DNA of 64,000 bases from an uncultured Clostridiaceae bacterium. GTDB lineage: Bacteria; Bacillota; Clostridia; TANB77; CAG-508. The notes beneath the pieces are model-generated. The model saw only the letters and a program-made list of their open reading frames with translations. It was not told where the DNA came from and did no database searches. The DNA lies in assembly GCA_948356915.1 (NCBI GenBank), contig CAOJCG010000003.1, positions 52,338-116,337 of the forward strand, given 5' to 3'. This document shows, piece by piece, positions 44,980 to 54,508 of this stretch; position 1 is the stretch's first letter, and every line of letters starts with the position of its first letter. Position numbers and translations under genes: made by a program.

Positions 44980-45330
44980 TTATTGTTCATAGTTTGTTCT
45001 TACTTTCTCTGGCAATTCTTCTAATTGCACTTCTTCCCAATTTCTTACACCTGCTATGTTAAGGAATTCTAATTTTAAGTATGCTCCTTCTCGTAATTGT
45101 CTGCTAGTTTTGAATTTTATTTCTCTTGATTTTCCTTGTTCACTATAACAAGTTAATGTATATTCATAGTTCATATCTTCTGTTGCTGGAAGTGCTTGTA
45201 TTCTTGTGTTATCTATTTTTGTGTAGTACTCATATACTTGCTCACATATTACGTAATAGGCAGATATACAGAGTGCTATTAGTATTATTATTCCTATTAT
45301 AAATGGTATCTTTTCTTTTATGCTATCCAT
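44980..45330 (-). CDS. YxeA-family protein
   Basis: A 116-aa protein with one N-terminal helix (about 9-30) and a small outer domain. YYTKID, YEYTLTCY, LREGAYLKLEF and NWEEVQLEELP match the YxeA/DUF1093 family, often encoded beside BceAB-like transporters in Firmicutes. It is the last gene of the operon, after the 45343 protein. Confidence 0.8.
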   Translation of the reverse strand: MDSIKEKIPFIIGIIILIALCISAYYVICEQVYEYYTKIDNTRIQALPATEDMNYEYTLTCYSEQGKSREIKFKTSRQLREGAYLKLEFLNIAGVRNWEEVQLEELPEKVRTNYEQ

Positions 45331-45342
45331 CTTAAATCCCTC

Positions 45343-45831
45343 CTATTGTGTTATAATATCAATGTTTCCTTTAAAATTATCTAATTTAAGTGTCAAGTAA
45401 TAGCTAACTCCTCCTACATATATATTATCTTCATACTCTCCAGTATCACTAATTAAAGTAGTTTCATTATTTCCTAATTTAGCAATTACATTAATATTAC
45501 CACTTTCTTTTTCTATTTTTATTTTTACCTTTATATGGTCTCCATTTTTCCTTGAAATAGCAGTTCCACCAAATATTGTTTCTTCGCCTGAATAATTATC
45601 ATAATTTGCTATATATGTTCCAACATATTTATCTATTCCATATTTTCTTTTACCTTTTAATCTCATATTACTTGTTAAACCTGCTGTATCAAAACTTTGA
45701 ATAAATGAATTATAAGTGTTTATTATTTTGTCCTTTGGATTTTCTCCTATTCCTATATTAAAAATTGTAATCCATAATATTATTACTAGAGTTATTATAC
45801 CTAAAAATATCATTTTAAATATTCCAAGCAT
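45343..45831 (-). CDS. Hypothetical membrane-anchored protein
   Basis: A 162-aa protein with a hydrophobic start (residues 5-24) and a beta-rich exported domain (about 40-160). It lies 3 nt after the permease and 12 nt before yxeA-like, so it belongs to this transporter operon. I see no known motif. Confidence 0.6.
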   Translation of the reverse strand: MLGIFKMIFLGIITLVIILWITIFNIGIGENPKDKIINTYNSFIQSFDTAGLTSNMRLKGKRKYGIDKYVGTYIANYDNYSGEETIFGGTAISRKNGDHIKVKIKIEKESGNINVIAKLGNNETTLISDTGEYEDNIYVGGVSYYLTLKLDNFKGNIDIITQ

Positions 45832-45834
45832 ATC

Positions 45835-47928
45835 TTAGTCCTCCTCTTTTATAATAGTTTTACTTCCTAAATATGTAGCTAAGAAGTATGCTCCATATAT
45901 TGCTCCCATTACTAGAACTGTGGCTATAATTGATGGCACTAATTCTTCTTTTTTTGCTATTCCTTCTAACATTGAAAGTACAAATTGTATTCCAAATACC
46001 GAGTGAATTATTGCTAGTATTAATGGCATTATAAAGAATATTCCTATTTGACTAAATAGTGCTTTGTTTATCATTTTTTCGTCGCAACCTATTTTTCTTA
46101 AAATAGCATATCTTTGTTTATTATCTGCACTTTCAGTTAGTTGTTTTAGTGCTAGTATTGCACTACTTGCTATTAAGAATATTATACCTAGGTATATTGC
46201 AATAAATGTTATTATTGTGGCTAAACCTATGCTTGCTTCCATTAATGATATTTTTGTAAATCCATCAATTTTGATTCCTTTATTTGCTATATTATCTATT
46301 AAATTAGAATTTGTTCCTGCAAATATTTTTTCTATTTCTTCTTTTTCTTCATCTGTATTTGCATTATAATTTGCTATTAATAAAGCTTGTTCTTTATTGC
46401 TTTCTGTTAAAGGGCATGTATCTGGTACTAGTATAATACCTGTATTTGTATGGCTAGTTGACATCATTACAAAACCTGATTTACATTCGTTATATTTTGA
46501 TTTATATTTTTTTCCTGCAATTTCTAAACTATTTTCTCCTTCTTTTAATACTGTATTTCGTAATTCTTTCATTGAGTCGAAGTCACAAAGCATAATATAT
46601 TCATCGTCATTTAAAGAATATTTTTCTGTTCCATAAGCTAACGCTATTTTATTATAGTCTGATATTTTTATAATTTGTTCAGCTGTTTCATAAACAAGCA
46701 TTGGAAATTTTTGTTTTACTTCATCAATTTTATTTCCGAAGAATTTTCCCCAATTTAAATTTTTATCAGTATATATTGTTATTTCTGTTATGTCTTTTAG
46801 TACATTTATATCAACGCCATTTTGTTTTAGCGTTTGACTTATAGGTAATCTAGAATCTTCTATTTGCTCTTTTGTATATGTTATTTCTTTACCTCTCCCA
46901 TTTATATATTTTTCTGGTAAATTTGCTGTTTTATAAAGGTTCAAATCTACTGGGGTCATTTCTATAAGTTCCCTTTGCATTGTGTTTCTTAATGCTAAGC
47001 TTGAAGATAATATTGTTATTGTCATAAATAGCATTAAACATATTACGCTCATGCTTATTACTGTTGTGTTAATTTTATTGTTTAATTGTCTTAATACAAA
47101 CATATTTGTTCCTTTTAAATATGTTTTTTTCATACTTTTAACTATGTGCAATATAAATCCTGATAAAGACCAGAATATTCCTATTGTTCCTACTATTCCC
47201 ATTAATATAGGTGGTAACATTTTTTGGGCTGTAGAAAGTGAACGTACATCTCCTGTTACTTTCCAATATGCATAGCCTAATATTGTGCTTGATACCATAA
47301 ATACTAGTATTGATATAAATGGATTTTTTATTTTTACTCTTTCATTCTTCTTGTTTGCATTTAATAGGTTTATTAGTTTGTACCTAGATACTGTTATTGT
47401 ATTAAAAAACATTACTGCAAGATACATTACTGCAAAATATATACATGTTTTTATTGTGCTATCTACTGAAAATATAAATTGGAATTTGCTCATATCTGCT
47501 TCAAACATTTTTGCAACTAGTACTGACATGAATTGTGATGCAAATACTCCTACCCCTATACCTACTGCAAGTGATATTATTCCTACAAAAATTGTTTCCA
47601 TTAATATTATTTTTGATATTTGCCATTTTCCCATTCCTAGGCTCATGTATATTCCAAATTCTTTTTTTCTTCTATTTATTAGGAAATTATTTGCATATAC
47701 AATTAATAGTCCTAGTACTATTGCTACAAATGTTGATACAAAGCTTAACATTGTTATCATTAATTTAATAATGCTTCTTTGCGATTCTGATACTTGTAGC
47801 ATGGCTTGCTGGCTATCTAATGAGTTAAACATATAAAATATTGCTACACCTAGTACTAATGTTAAAAAGTAGATACTGTAATCTTTTATACTTTTTTTCA
47901 TATTATTAAAAGATAATTTAAATAACAT
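45835..47928 (-). CDS. BceB/FtsX-type ABC permease
   Basis: A 697-aa permease with the BceB layout: ten helices (one, then three, a big outer domain of ~200 residues from about 310 to 520, and the remaining helices at the C-terminus). It couples to the ATPase just upstream, overlapping by 11 nt. These pairs sense and remove antimicrobial peptides that attack lipid II, and signal to a BceRS two-component system, a candidate for which lies at 55.4-57.2 kb. No in-frame CGG. Confidence 0.88.
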   Translation of the reverse strand: MLFKLSFNNMKKSIKDYSIYFLTLVLGVAIFYMFNSLDSQQAMLQVSESQRSIIKLMITMLSFVSTFVAIVLGLLIVYANNFLINRRKKEFGIYMSLGMGKWQISKIILMETIFVGIISLAVGIGVGVFASQFMSVLVAKMFEADMSKFQFIFSVDSTIKTCIYFAVMYLAVMFFNTITVSRYKLINLLNANKKNERVKIKNPFISILVFMVSSTILGYAYWKVTGDVRSLSTAQKMLPPILMGIVGTIGIFWSLSGFILHIVKSMKKTYLKGTNMFVLRQLNNKINTTVISMSVICLMLFMTITILSSSLALRNTMQRELIEMTPVDLNLYKTANLPEKYINGRGKEITYTKEQIEDSRLPISQTLKQNGVDINVLKDITEITIYTDKNLNWGKFFGNKIDEVKQKFPMLVYETAEQIIKISDYNKIALAYGTEKYSLNDDEYIMLCDFDSMKELRNTVLKEGENSLEIAGKKYKSKYNECKSGFVMMSTSHTNTGIILVPDTCPLTESNKEQALLIANYNANTDEEKEEIEKIFAGTNSNLIDNIANKGIKIDGFTKISLMEASIGLATIITFIAIYLGIIFLIASSAILALKQLTESADNKQRYAILRKIGCDEKMINKALFSQIGIFFIMPLILAIIHSVFGIQFVLSMLEGIAKKEELVPSIIATVLVMGAIYGAYFLATYLGSKTIIKEED

Positions 47929-48685
47929 CGTTTAGGTCACCTCCAAGAAGTGTTTGGACTTCTATTATTTTTTCGAAGAATTGTTTTCTTGTGTCATTTC
48001 CTTTTATTAGTTCATTAAATACTTTTCCATCTTTTATAAATAGTATTCTATTTGCATAAGAAGCGGTAAAAGCGTCATGTGTAACCATTAAAATTGTAGC
48101 TTTTAGCTCGTTATTTAGGTATTCAAAGTTTTCTAATAATTGCCTAGCTGATTTTGAATCTAATGCTCCTGTTGGTTCATCTGCTAATACTAGTTTTGGA
48201 TTTGTTATTATTGCTCTTGATGAAGCCACCCTTTGCTTTTGACCCCCTGATAATTGGTATGGGTATTTTTTTAAAGTATCTTTAATGCCTAGTTTTTCTG
48301 CAACATTATTTACTTTTTTATTAATTTCTTTTGGGTTTACCTTTTGAATGGTTAATGCTAGTGCAATATTTTCATATGCAGTTAATGTATCTAGTAAGTT
48401 GAAGTCTTGGAAAATGAAGCCTAGCTCTTCCCTTCTGAATTTATTTAATTTGTTTCCTTTTAGTTTTGTTATATCTTCTCCATTAATTATAATATGTCCT
48501 GCTGTTACTTTATCTATTGTTGATATACAATTTAAAAGAGTAGTTTTTCCAGAGCCACTTGCTCCCATTATTCCAACAAACTCTCCTTTTTCTACATTAA
48601 AGCTTATATTGTCTATTGCCTTTGTTAAGTTTGATTTGTTTCCATAGTATTTTTCTATGTTTTTTACTTCTAAAATTTTTTCCAC
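47918..48685 (-). CDS. BceA-type ABC ATPase
   Basis: A ~255-aa ATP-binding subunit with Walker A GASGSGKTT, signature LSGGQKQR and Walker B LVLADEP. GTG at 48685 is the likely start because AAAGGAG stands 8 nt upstream; the ATG at 48703 overlaps that site. It forms an operon with the BceB-like permease. Confidence 0.9.
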   Translation of the reverse strand: MEKILEVKNIEKYYGNKSNLTKAIDNISFNVEKGEFVGIMGASGSGKTTLLNCISTIDKVTAGHIIINGEDITKLKGNKLNKFRREELGFIFQDFNLLDTLTAYENIALALTIQKVNPKEINKKVNNVAEKLGIKDTLKKYPYQLSGGQKQRVASSRAIITNPKLVLADEPTGALDSKSARQLLENFEYLNNELKATILMVTHDAFTASYANRILFIKDGKVFNELIKGNDTRKQFFEKIIEVQTLLGGDLNDVI

Positions 48686-48799
48686 TTTAAAAACTCCTTT
48701 CATTTGTTATACATATTATAACCGTTATTTTATATAGTTGCCATCGATTTTGCTTACATTAAGGTTACATTTTTGTAAAGATTAAATAAATACCACAAA

Positions 48800-48840
48800 A
48801 AATAAATCAAGATTACTAGTTAGCAATCTTGATTTATAGG
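48800..48840. terminator. Hairpin AATCAAGATT/AATCTTGATT
   Basis: ATAAATCAAGATT and AATCTTGATTTAT form a 13-bp stem with an 11-nt loop, just past the stop of the accessory gene. Similar to the hairpin at 42914. Confidence 0.65.
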
Positions 48841-48842
48841 AT

Positions 48843-49289
48843 TTAATACTCGTCATCCAAGTCGTCATACATCCTCGACTCCATTTCAGCTTCAACCTCT
48901 GCCCAGTATGCTCTTTCATATTCTTCTTCATACTCTTTGTTCATACGTGCAGTTGCTGCTATCCTTTCTGCTTCTTTAGCTGTTGCAGTTGCTCTAGTGA
49001 ATATCTTCTCCTTTTCACCTTTTACCACTACTTTGTCAGCATCATATGAAGTAATAGTATCTCCTTCACAGAAGTAATCTCCGCTTGCACCGTTATAGCT
49101 AAAATGAACCATTGGTCGCTTCTCTGCACATGCAGTCCAATATGCATCATCTTTAAATGCATGAACAGTTACTTCTCCTCCTGCAAATTTTCTTCCATTA
49201 TACATAAAGAATGGTGCTTCAAGAACTGTCCGAAGCTGTGCAATAACTAAGTCAAGAGTTTCATCATTTAAAGTCCACTGAATTTTCAT
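48843..49289 (-). CDS. Hypothetical accessory protein (148 aa)
   Basis: A 148-aa soluble protein: beta-rich first half, then a long charged helix rich in Glu, Arg and Ala (about 95-140). AAGGAGG precedes the start. CGG at 49232 is read as Arg (QLRTVLEAP). Higher use of GC-rich codons than the neighbours suggests transfer. I recognise no family. Confidence 0.6.
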   Translation of the reverse strand: MKIQWTLNDETLDLVIAQLRTVLEAPFFMYNGRKFAGGEVTVHAFKDDAYWTACAEKRPMVHFSYNGASGDYFCEGDTITSYDADKVVVKGEKEKIFTRATATAKEAERIAATARMNKEYEEEYERAYWAEVEAEMESRMYDDLDDEY

Positions 49290-49480
49290 ATATTATCCTC
49301 CTTACCTTACAAGGCAAATCAATTTTACTTGTTATCTGCTATATATTTTATCACATTTACATAAAAAAGTACAGCCTTTTAATAAAATTTCGTATAAATA
49401 TATATTATTTCTAGTATAATAGTATTATATAAATAGAAATTTTAACATTTTTATTAACAAAGTCAAATCACGATGTTATA

Positions 49481-50455
49481 CTATTCTTCTATTAACTTTC
49501 TAAATATTTCTGAAAATTCTAGTATTCTATTTTTATATTTCTCTACTATTTTAGAACTATTAAAATATTCATAGTATTCTTTTATACAATAAAACATATT
49601 GTCATCTTCTTCATATTCTTTTTCAAATATTATATTGTCATATTTCGTTATAGTTAATTTTCCATTTTGTATTTTATTAAATTGTTTATCATATATTACA
49701 AATTTAGCATTTATTAAAATTCCATCTTCACATATTATGCATATTTGTTTTATTATATTGTTTGTACATAAGTCACTTTCATGTATTATTATCTTTTCAT
49801 CTTGCTTTAATATTATTTTTCCATATCCATGTTTTTTTAAGTATAAATTATTATAATATAGGTCATTTTGTTCTTTTAATATTATTTGCGTTTTTGCATT
49901 TGTTCCTAATAAATAATTTACTAAATAAATTTGATGTGGTATTTCTACTTCAAAGTTCTGTGTTATTTTATTTGACATTCCTCTTCTTGATATACTTTCT
50001 TCTATTCTATTTTTAGAAAAGTTAGTGTATATTGACTTTATATTATAATTATTATCGTTTATTATTTTTTTAATTTCATTTGTAATTTTAGAGTACAAGT
50101 AATTTTGTATCATTATAATATTTAATTCATCATATTTTGAAAAGAATTCATTTGTTGCTATAAATGGCTTTTCTACTATTATATTACTTATATTTAGGCT
50201 AATACATTGCTCTATAACATTATAAAATTCCTCTTTTGGAATACATATATCTACTATAACATTTTTCACATCTATTTTTTCGTTTATTATTGCTTCTTTT
50301 ATTGAACAATATGCTTTGTTTGCTTTTATATTAGGGTTGTTAATTTTTCCATTAATATCTACATAATAAATTTCTCCTTTATTATTTAATTTATTATATG
50401 CATTTGTATGTAAATAGCCCGCTTTACTTGTTCCTACTATTATTATATCTTTCAT
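49481..50455 (-). CDS. Gfo/Idh/MocA-like oxidoreductase
   Basis: A 324-aa NAD(P)-binding protein. The N-terminal Rossmann segment starts IIIVGTSKAGYLHTNAY (residues 4-20), with ICIPKEEFY near 73 and NIIVEKPF near 92-99 as in the Gfo/Idh/MocA family. The substrate is probably a sugar or similar, but unknown. It stands alone. No in-frame CGG, and the AT-rich codon use is like the native genes. Confidence 0.75.
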   Translation of the reverse strand: MKDIIIVGTSKAGYLHTNAYNKLNNKGEIYYVDINGKINNPNIKANKAYCSIKEAIINEKIDVKNVIVDICIPKEEFYNVIEQCISLNISNIIVEKPFIATNEFFSKYDELNIIMIQNYLYSKITNEIKKIINDNNYNIKSIYTNFSKNRIEESISRRGMSNKITQNFEVEIPHQIYLVNYLLGTNAKTQIILKEQNDLYYNNLYLKKHGYGKIILKQDEKIIIHESDLCTNNIIKQICIICEDGILINAKFVIYDKQFNKIQNGKLTITKYDNIIFEKEYEEDDNMFYCIKEYYEYFNSSKIVEKYKNRILEFSEIFRKLIEE

Positions 50456-50618
50456 TTTTTCCTCTTCTAATTTAAATTTTTACTTTAATATTTTATCATA
50501 TTTTGCACTTAACGTCTATACTTTATGTTAAATTTGTATGTATCATTCACAGTTTAAAAATATTGTAGAGGTTGTAAATTGTAACTACCAGATGATAGTT
50601 TTAACTATTAATCCAAAA

Positions 50619-50665
50619 ACAAAAAACTACTTAAAAAAGAATAACTTCTTTAAGTAGTTTTTTGC
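50619..50665. terminator. Terminator of radical SAM cassette
   Basis: AAAAAACTACTTAAA and TTAAGTAGTTTTTT form a stem with ~14-nt loop; the T-run faces both sides. Confidence 0.7.
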
Positions 50666-50698
50666 TTTTTTACTTACTCTTATAAGAATAATTTATAA

Positions 50699-51679
50699 TC
50701 ATGTTTTAACAATTCCTTGCTCAATAAACTCTTTTAAAATCGCTTTTCTTTCAAGCAATTCTTTTGAAAAGTTTCTACAGTTTAAGCAGTCTTCGTCATA
50801 GAAGAATGTTGCTGAGGCAATTGCGGTTGCTCCTGCTAAAAATGCTTGTATCATTGCATCATTTGAAGTCATACAGCCTCCTGTTGCAATTACTGGAATT
50901 GAAACAGCATTTTTTACTGTTTTTACAATTAATAGTGTTGCTGGCAACATTGATACTCCTGTATATCCACCTTTAAAGTTTCCTAACAGTGGCTCTCCTA
51001 TTTGATATGAAAAACCATTTTTGTAAGTATTTAAGCCTGTGTAGTATCCTGTCCCAGGAAAAATGTTTGAAACTGTTATTGCATCTGCTCCATTAATCTC
51101 TGCTACTTTTGATATGTTTGAAACATCTGCATTCCAGCCAGTTAGCTTAACTGCTACTATTTTTTCTGTTTCTTTTAATATTTCTGTAACTTTGCTTACA
51201 ATTTTCCCTACTAAGCTTGCATTTTGTGCCAGAAGCTCTGTTTTTTGCTTTTCGCCTGCTACTTGATGAGGGCAAGATAAGTTAAGTTCTATGCCATCAA
51301 CTGGTATTTCTTTTAACTTTTTTGCCATTATCTCAAACTCTTGTACTGGATCTTCAAATTTTACAGAAGCAATACTTATTATTACAGATTGCTCAGGGTG
51401 CTTTTCCTTAAACTTCTTAATTTCTTCTATGGTATTTTCAAGCCCAGGGTTTCTCATTCCACTTGCTACTAAAAATCCATTATAGAAGTCGCAAATACGT
51501 GGCTGTTTATAGCCTTCCCGTGGCTCTATTGTAGTAGTCTTCCATATGATAGAACCTAGTTTTCCATATTTTATTACTTCCTCTGCTTGCTTACATGTGC
51601 TTACTAAATCGCTAGAGCCAACAAAAAACGGATTTTCAAAAACTTTTTCCCCTATTTTGATACTATGTTCTTTCATCAC
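50699..51679 (-). CDS. Dihydroorotate-dehydrogenase-like flavoprotein
   Basis: A 326-aa FMN-dependent TIM-barrel enzyme of the class-1B DHOD group. TTTIEPREGYKQPR (near residues 46-59), GIELNLSCPH (near 127-136), VKLTGWN (near 173) and IATGGCM (near 260) are visible. It overlaps the radical SAM gene by 4 nt. DHOD usually serves pyrimidine synthesis, but the partner genes suggest a specialised pathway. CGG at 51520 encodes the family-conserved Arg of PREG, strong evidence that CGG means Arg in this cassette. Confidence 0.85.
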   Translation of the reverse strand: MMKEHSIKIGEKVFENPFFVGSSDLVSTCKQAEEVIKYGKLGSIIWKTTTIEPREGYKQPRICDFYNGFLVASGMRNPGLENTIEEIKKFKEKHPEQSVIISIASVKFEDPVQEFEIMAKKLKEIPVDGIELNLSCPHQVAGEKQKTELLAQNASLVGKIVSKVTEILKETEKIVAVKLTGWNADVSNISKVAEINGADAITVSNIFPGTGYYTGLNTYKNGFSYQIGEPLLGNFKGGYTGVSMLPATLLIVKTVKNAVSIPVIATGGCMTSNDAMIQAFLAGATAIASATFFYDEDCLNCRNFSKELLERKAILKEFIEQGIVKT

Positions 51680-53106
51680 TCTAATTCCTTTCCCTCTAAA
51701 ATGTTTTCACCTTTGCCATGTCCATATCCTTCACTTGCACCACCATGCTCGGTAATTACATTTGCCATTATGTGTGCTGTTTCAAGAAGTGCTTCTATGA
51801 ATTTGTCAACATCATTATCAAACTCACTTAAGTCATATAAGTCTGTTTGGAAAATCATTTTTTGTAAATCGTCCATTGGAACTATGTCCTTATCTGCTAT
51901 TTCAGGAAATTTTTGTATTATTTTTCTATATAGCGGTGTTCCTGGTAATACTAATAGCCGATTTACTCGTATTTTGTCTAGTCCCATTTTATTTAGTTTT
52001 TTTACAAATTCAATATGATTTTTAAGGCTTTCTTTATTCTCTCCTGGAAGTCCTACAATAAAACTTGCGTCTATGTCTATTCCATTATTTAGTACATTTT
52101 TAGTAGCGGTTTCATATACCTGAACATTAGCATGTTTTCCTATGTTTTTTAATATTCTGTCATCTCCTGCTTCATATCCTATAAATACCATTCTGAAATG
52201 CAAACTTTTCAGCACTTCTATTACGTCTTGTCTTAATAACTGGTCTGCTCGTGAATATGTTTTGAAAGTTGTTTTTCCATTTGAGAAGCGGTCTGTTTGC
52301 AAGTTTAGTTCTTTTGCAAATTCTTTAAGCCATACTACATTTTGAATAAATGAGTCACTTCTGTCCCATACTTCGGTAAGCTCATATTTTTCTGTGTAAT
52401 GTGCTACTTCTCTTGCGTATTCTTTTGGATCTCTGAACCTCATTCCATCATCATATCGTCCACAAAATACGCATAATGGGTGATTTGCACAGCCTCTTTG
52501 GGAAGTGAATTGTAACATTCTAAAGCCTTTTCCAAATACTTCTTCTTGCAATGCAAAATATGGCTGTAAATCCATCATTTCGTATTCTACTGGATACATT
52601 TGCTTTAAATCAAAGGTTCTTATTGTGTTTACTTTTACTTCTGCCTCTTTTCGATAAGCTAAGTTTGGTACTTCTTCAATGCTTATTAGTCCTTTAACAT
52701 AGTTAATGTATTGCTGCCACTGCTCTTCACCATCATTTATTCCAACAAAGTCATATGACTTCTGATTGTTTAATATCTGTTTATACATGTTAGAAGCATG
52801 GTTTGAGCCACAGCCTATTTTCACATTGCTGTTACAACTTTTAGCAAAGTTTGCTAATTCTACTGATGTGTTGTAATTAGTGAAATCTACACTAAAACCA
52901 ATAATATCATAGTTTTCTTTTGCAATTTTAGCACAGATTTCTTCAGCACTTTTATGGTGCCCATCACATAAGTGTACTTCTACATCGTCAAAAGAGTTTT
53001 TTATATGTGTGCCTAAGCATAGTAAACTTAAGTGTGGAGTTACTCCTGCATCCCGAATTTTTTCATATTCCTTGCTAACTGGTGGATAACAAATCATTAC
53101 TTTCAT
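51676..53106 (-). CDS. B12-binding-type radical SAM enzyme
   Basis: A 476-aa protein. The first ~140 residues look like a cobalamin-binding (Rossmann) domain without a clear DxHxxG motif; the radical SAM domain follows. The FeS cluster cysteines read GCANHPLCVFCG (near 195-206), a C-x5-C-x2-C spacing instead of the usual C-x3-C-x2-C. A late VLPGTPLYRK segment (near 386) is typical of this group. It lies 4 nt after the HxxxH gene and overlaps the flavoprotein gene. In-frame CGG at 53055 and 51960 are read as Arg. Confidence 0.8.
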   Translation of the reverse strand: MKVMICYPPVSKEYEKIRDAGVTPHLSLLCLGTHIKNSFDDVEVHLCDGHHKSAEEICAKIAKENYDIIGFSVDFTNYNTSVELANFAKSCNSNVKIGCGSNHASNMYKQILNNQKSYDFVGINDGEEQWQQYINYVKGLISIEEVPNLAYRKEAEVKVNTIRTFDLKQMYPVEYEMMDLQPYFALQEEVFGKGFRMLQFTSQRGCANHPLCVFCGRYDDGMRFRDPKEYAREVAHYTEKYELTEVWDRSDSFIQNVVWLKEFAKELNLQTDRFSNGKTTFKTYSRADQLLRQDVIEVLKSLHFRMVFIGYEAGDDRILKNIGKHANVQVYETATKNVLNNGIDIDASFIVGLPGENKESLKNHIEFVKKLNKMGLDKIRVNRLLVLPGTPLYRKIIQKFPEIADKDIVPMDDLQKMIFQTDLYDLSEFDNDVDKFIEALLETAHIMANVITEHGGASEGYGHGKGENILEGKELE

Positions 53107-53110
53107 CTTT

Positions 53111-54421
53111 TTACCTCCTGTTTGAGCATAACTGTTTTACGGTTTCATATTGTTCTTTTCCAAACTTTTCTTTTATATGTTCAAGCCATTGTTCAATTGT
53201 TATTTTAAAGTTATCATTTCTTGCCTCGTGGGAATAGTCTTCAATTAAGTCAAGAATTAATTCTTTATTTTGATGAAGTTCAGAATTTAGCCATATCGCT
53301 TTTACTACTTCAGTATCTATAACTGTTGGCAATAGGTTATTTTCCTCGGCAAACATGATGGATAGTACTTTTTCATAAGAAATATTTTGCTTTTCGCAAA
53401 TTTCACCAATAGCTGTCATTCTGTGAAATAGGTTGAAGTCATAATATATTTTTTCATATGCTCCTTCGCCATATTTCTTATTGAAATTTTTCTTTATTTC
53501 ATCTGTTTTGTCATAGCAGATTCCATCTATTATTTGCTCATTTCTTGTTTTTTGTTCCATAGAGTAGGCTAACAGTTTTACTGTTGGCTGTATTAATGCA
53601 TAAGCACTATGAAATGTTGCTTGTTCATTTTCTGGTAAAAATGCTTGTCCGATGTAGGCTCTTAAAAATACATAGTCTAAGAACTTAATGTCATGTGGGC
53701 TGTTGTTATTCCTTATTCTTCGTGCAAGCCTACCTTCTATTAGCTGTTTTAAATATAATGCATCTACATTTCCCCAAACTTCTAATATATTCATGTTGTC
53801 ATCATTTACACCAGGAATACCTTCCTCTAAATGGTATATGGCATGAAATAACTCTTGACAGAAATTTGCCTTACTATCGTCTACAAAAACAATATTTGTA
53901 CCTTTTAATGTACTTCCAAATTGAAACATAGGGTTTACACCTTTGAATTTGCAGAAATATACATCACTTGCATACGACTTCCTTATAAAGGTTTTTAAGT
54001 GTTCAAATTCCTTTCGTATTGGCATACTTGAAATATTTACTTTTTGTATTTCAAAGTCTAAATTCCATTTGCCATTTTGCTGATTTCTTTTGTAGTCTTC
54101 AAGTACAAACTGGAAAGCTTTGTATTGTTCTTCAGTTGTTGCTTTGTAGCCAAAGAAATCATATAAGTGAAGTCTTTTTGCTGTTTTATTCATTAATTCA
54201 TATAAGGTTATTTCGTTAGTAGAAATTTTGGTAATTGTTTCTTTAATTTGCCGTTTAAGGTAAAAAGTTTTTATTTCTGAATCATATTCAAAATTTTCGC
54301 TTATCTCACTTAAATGTGGATATCGAAATTCTGAAGTGTCACCTGCTATTCTTTGTGAATAGCTACTGTTCCTCTCATATTCACTTTTTTCTTGCTCAAG
54401 TAATTGTTTAAAATAATCCAT
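53111..54421 (-). CDS. Unknown protein with HxxxH motif
   Basis: A 436-aa protein, start at 54421 after AGGAGG. An ELFHAIYHLEEG segment near residues 202-213 gives a H-x-x-x-H pair and adjacent Glu that could bind a metal, as in small metalloprotease-like domains. It is the first gene of the cassette and is probably a scaffold, peptidase or substrate-related factor; none can be assigned. CGG at 54253 is read as Arg. Confidence 0.6.
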   Translation of the reverse strand: MDYFKQLLEQEKSEYERNSSYSQRIAGDTSEFRYPHLSEISENFEYDSEIKTFYLKRQIKETITKISTNEITLYELMNKTAKRLHLYDFFGYKATTEEQYKAFQFVLEDYKRNQQNGKWNLDFEIQKVNISSMPIRKEFEHLKTFIRKSYASDVYFCKFKGVNPMFQFGSTLKGTNIVFVDDSKANFCQELFHAIYHLEEGIPGVNDDNMNILEVWGNVDALYLKQLIEGRLARRIRNNNSPHDIKFLDYVFLRAYIGQAFLPENEQATFHSAYALIQPTVKLLAYSMEQKTRNEQIIDGICYDKTDEIKKNFNKKYGEGAYEKIYYDFNLFHRMTAIGEICEKQNISYEKVLSIMFAEENNLLPTVIDTEVVKAIWLNSELHQNKELILDLIEDYSHEARNDNFKITIEQWLEHIKEKFGKEQYETVKQLCSNRR

Positions 54422-54508
54422 GTTTTTTCCTCCTTTTTTGTGAAACAAATTATTGTTTTGGAGCTTTATAATTAGTTGACAGAATTATATCACTTTTGCA
54501 CAGTTATG

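Noticed and set aside
135..54253. CGG wholly unassigned everywhere in this window
   Set aside because: Thirteen in-frame CGGs are read without a shift, one at a conserved DHOD Arg. They are confined to acquired-looking genes, so I keep a milder claim.
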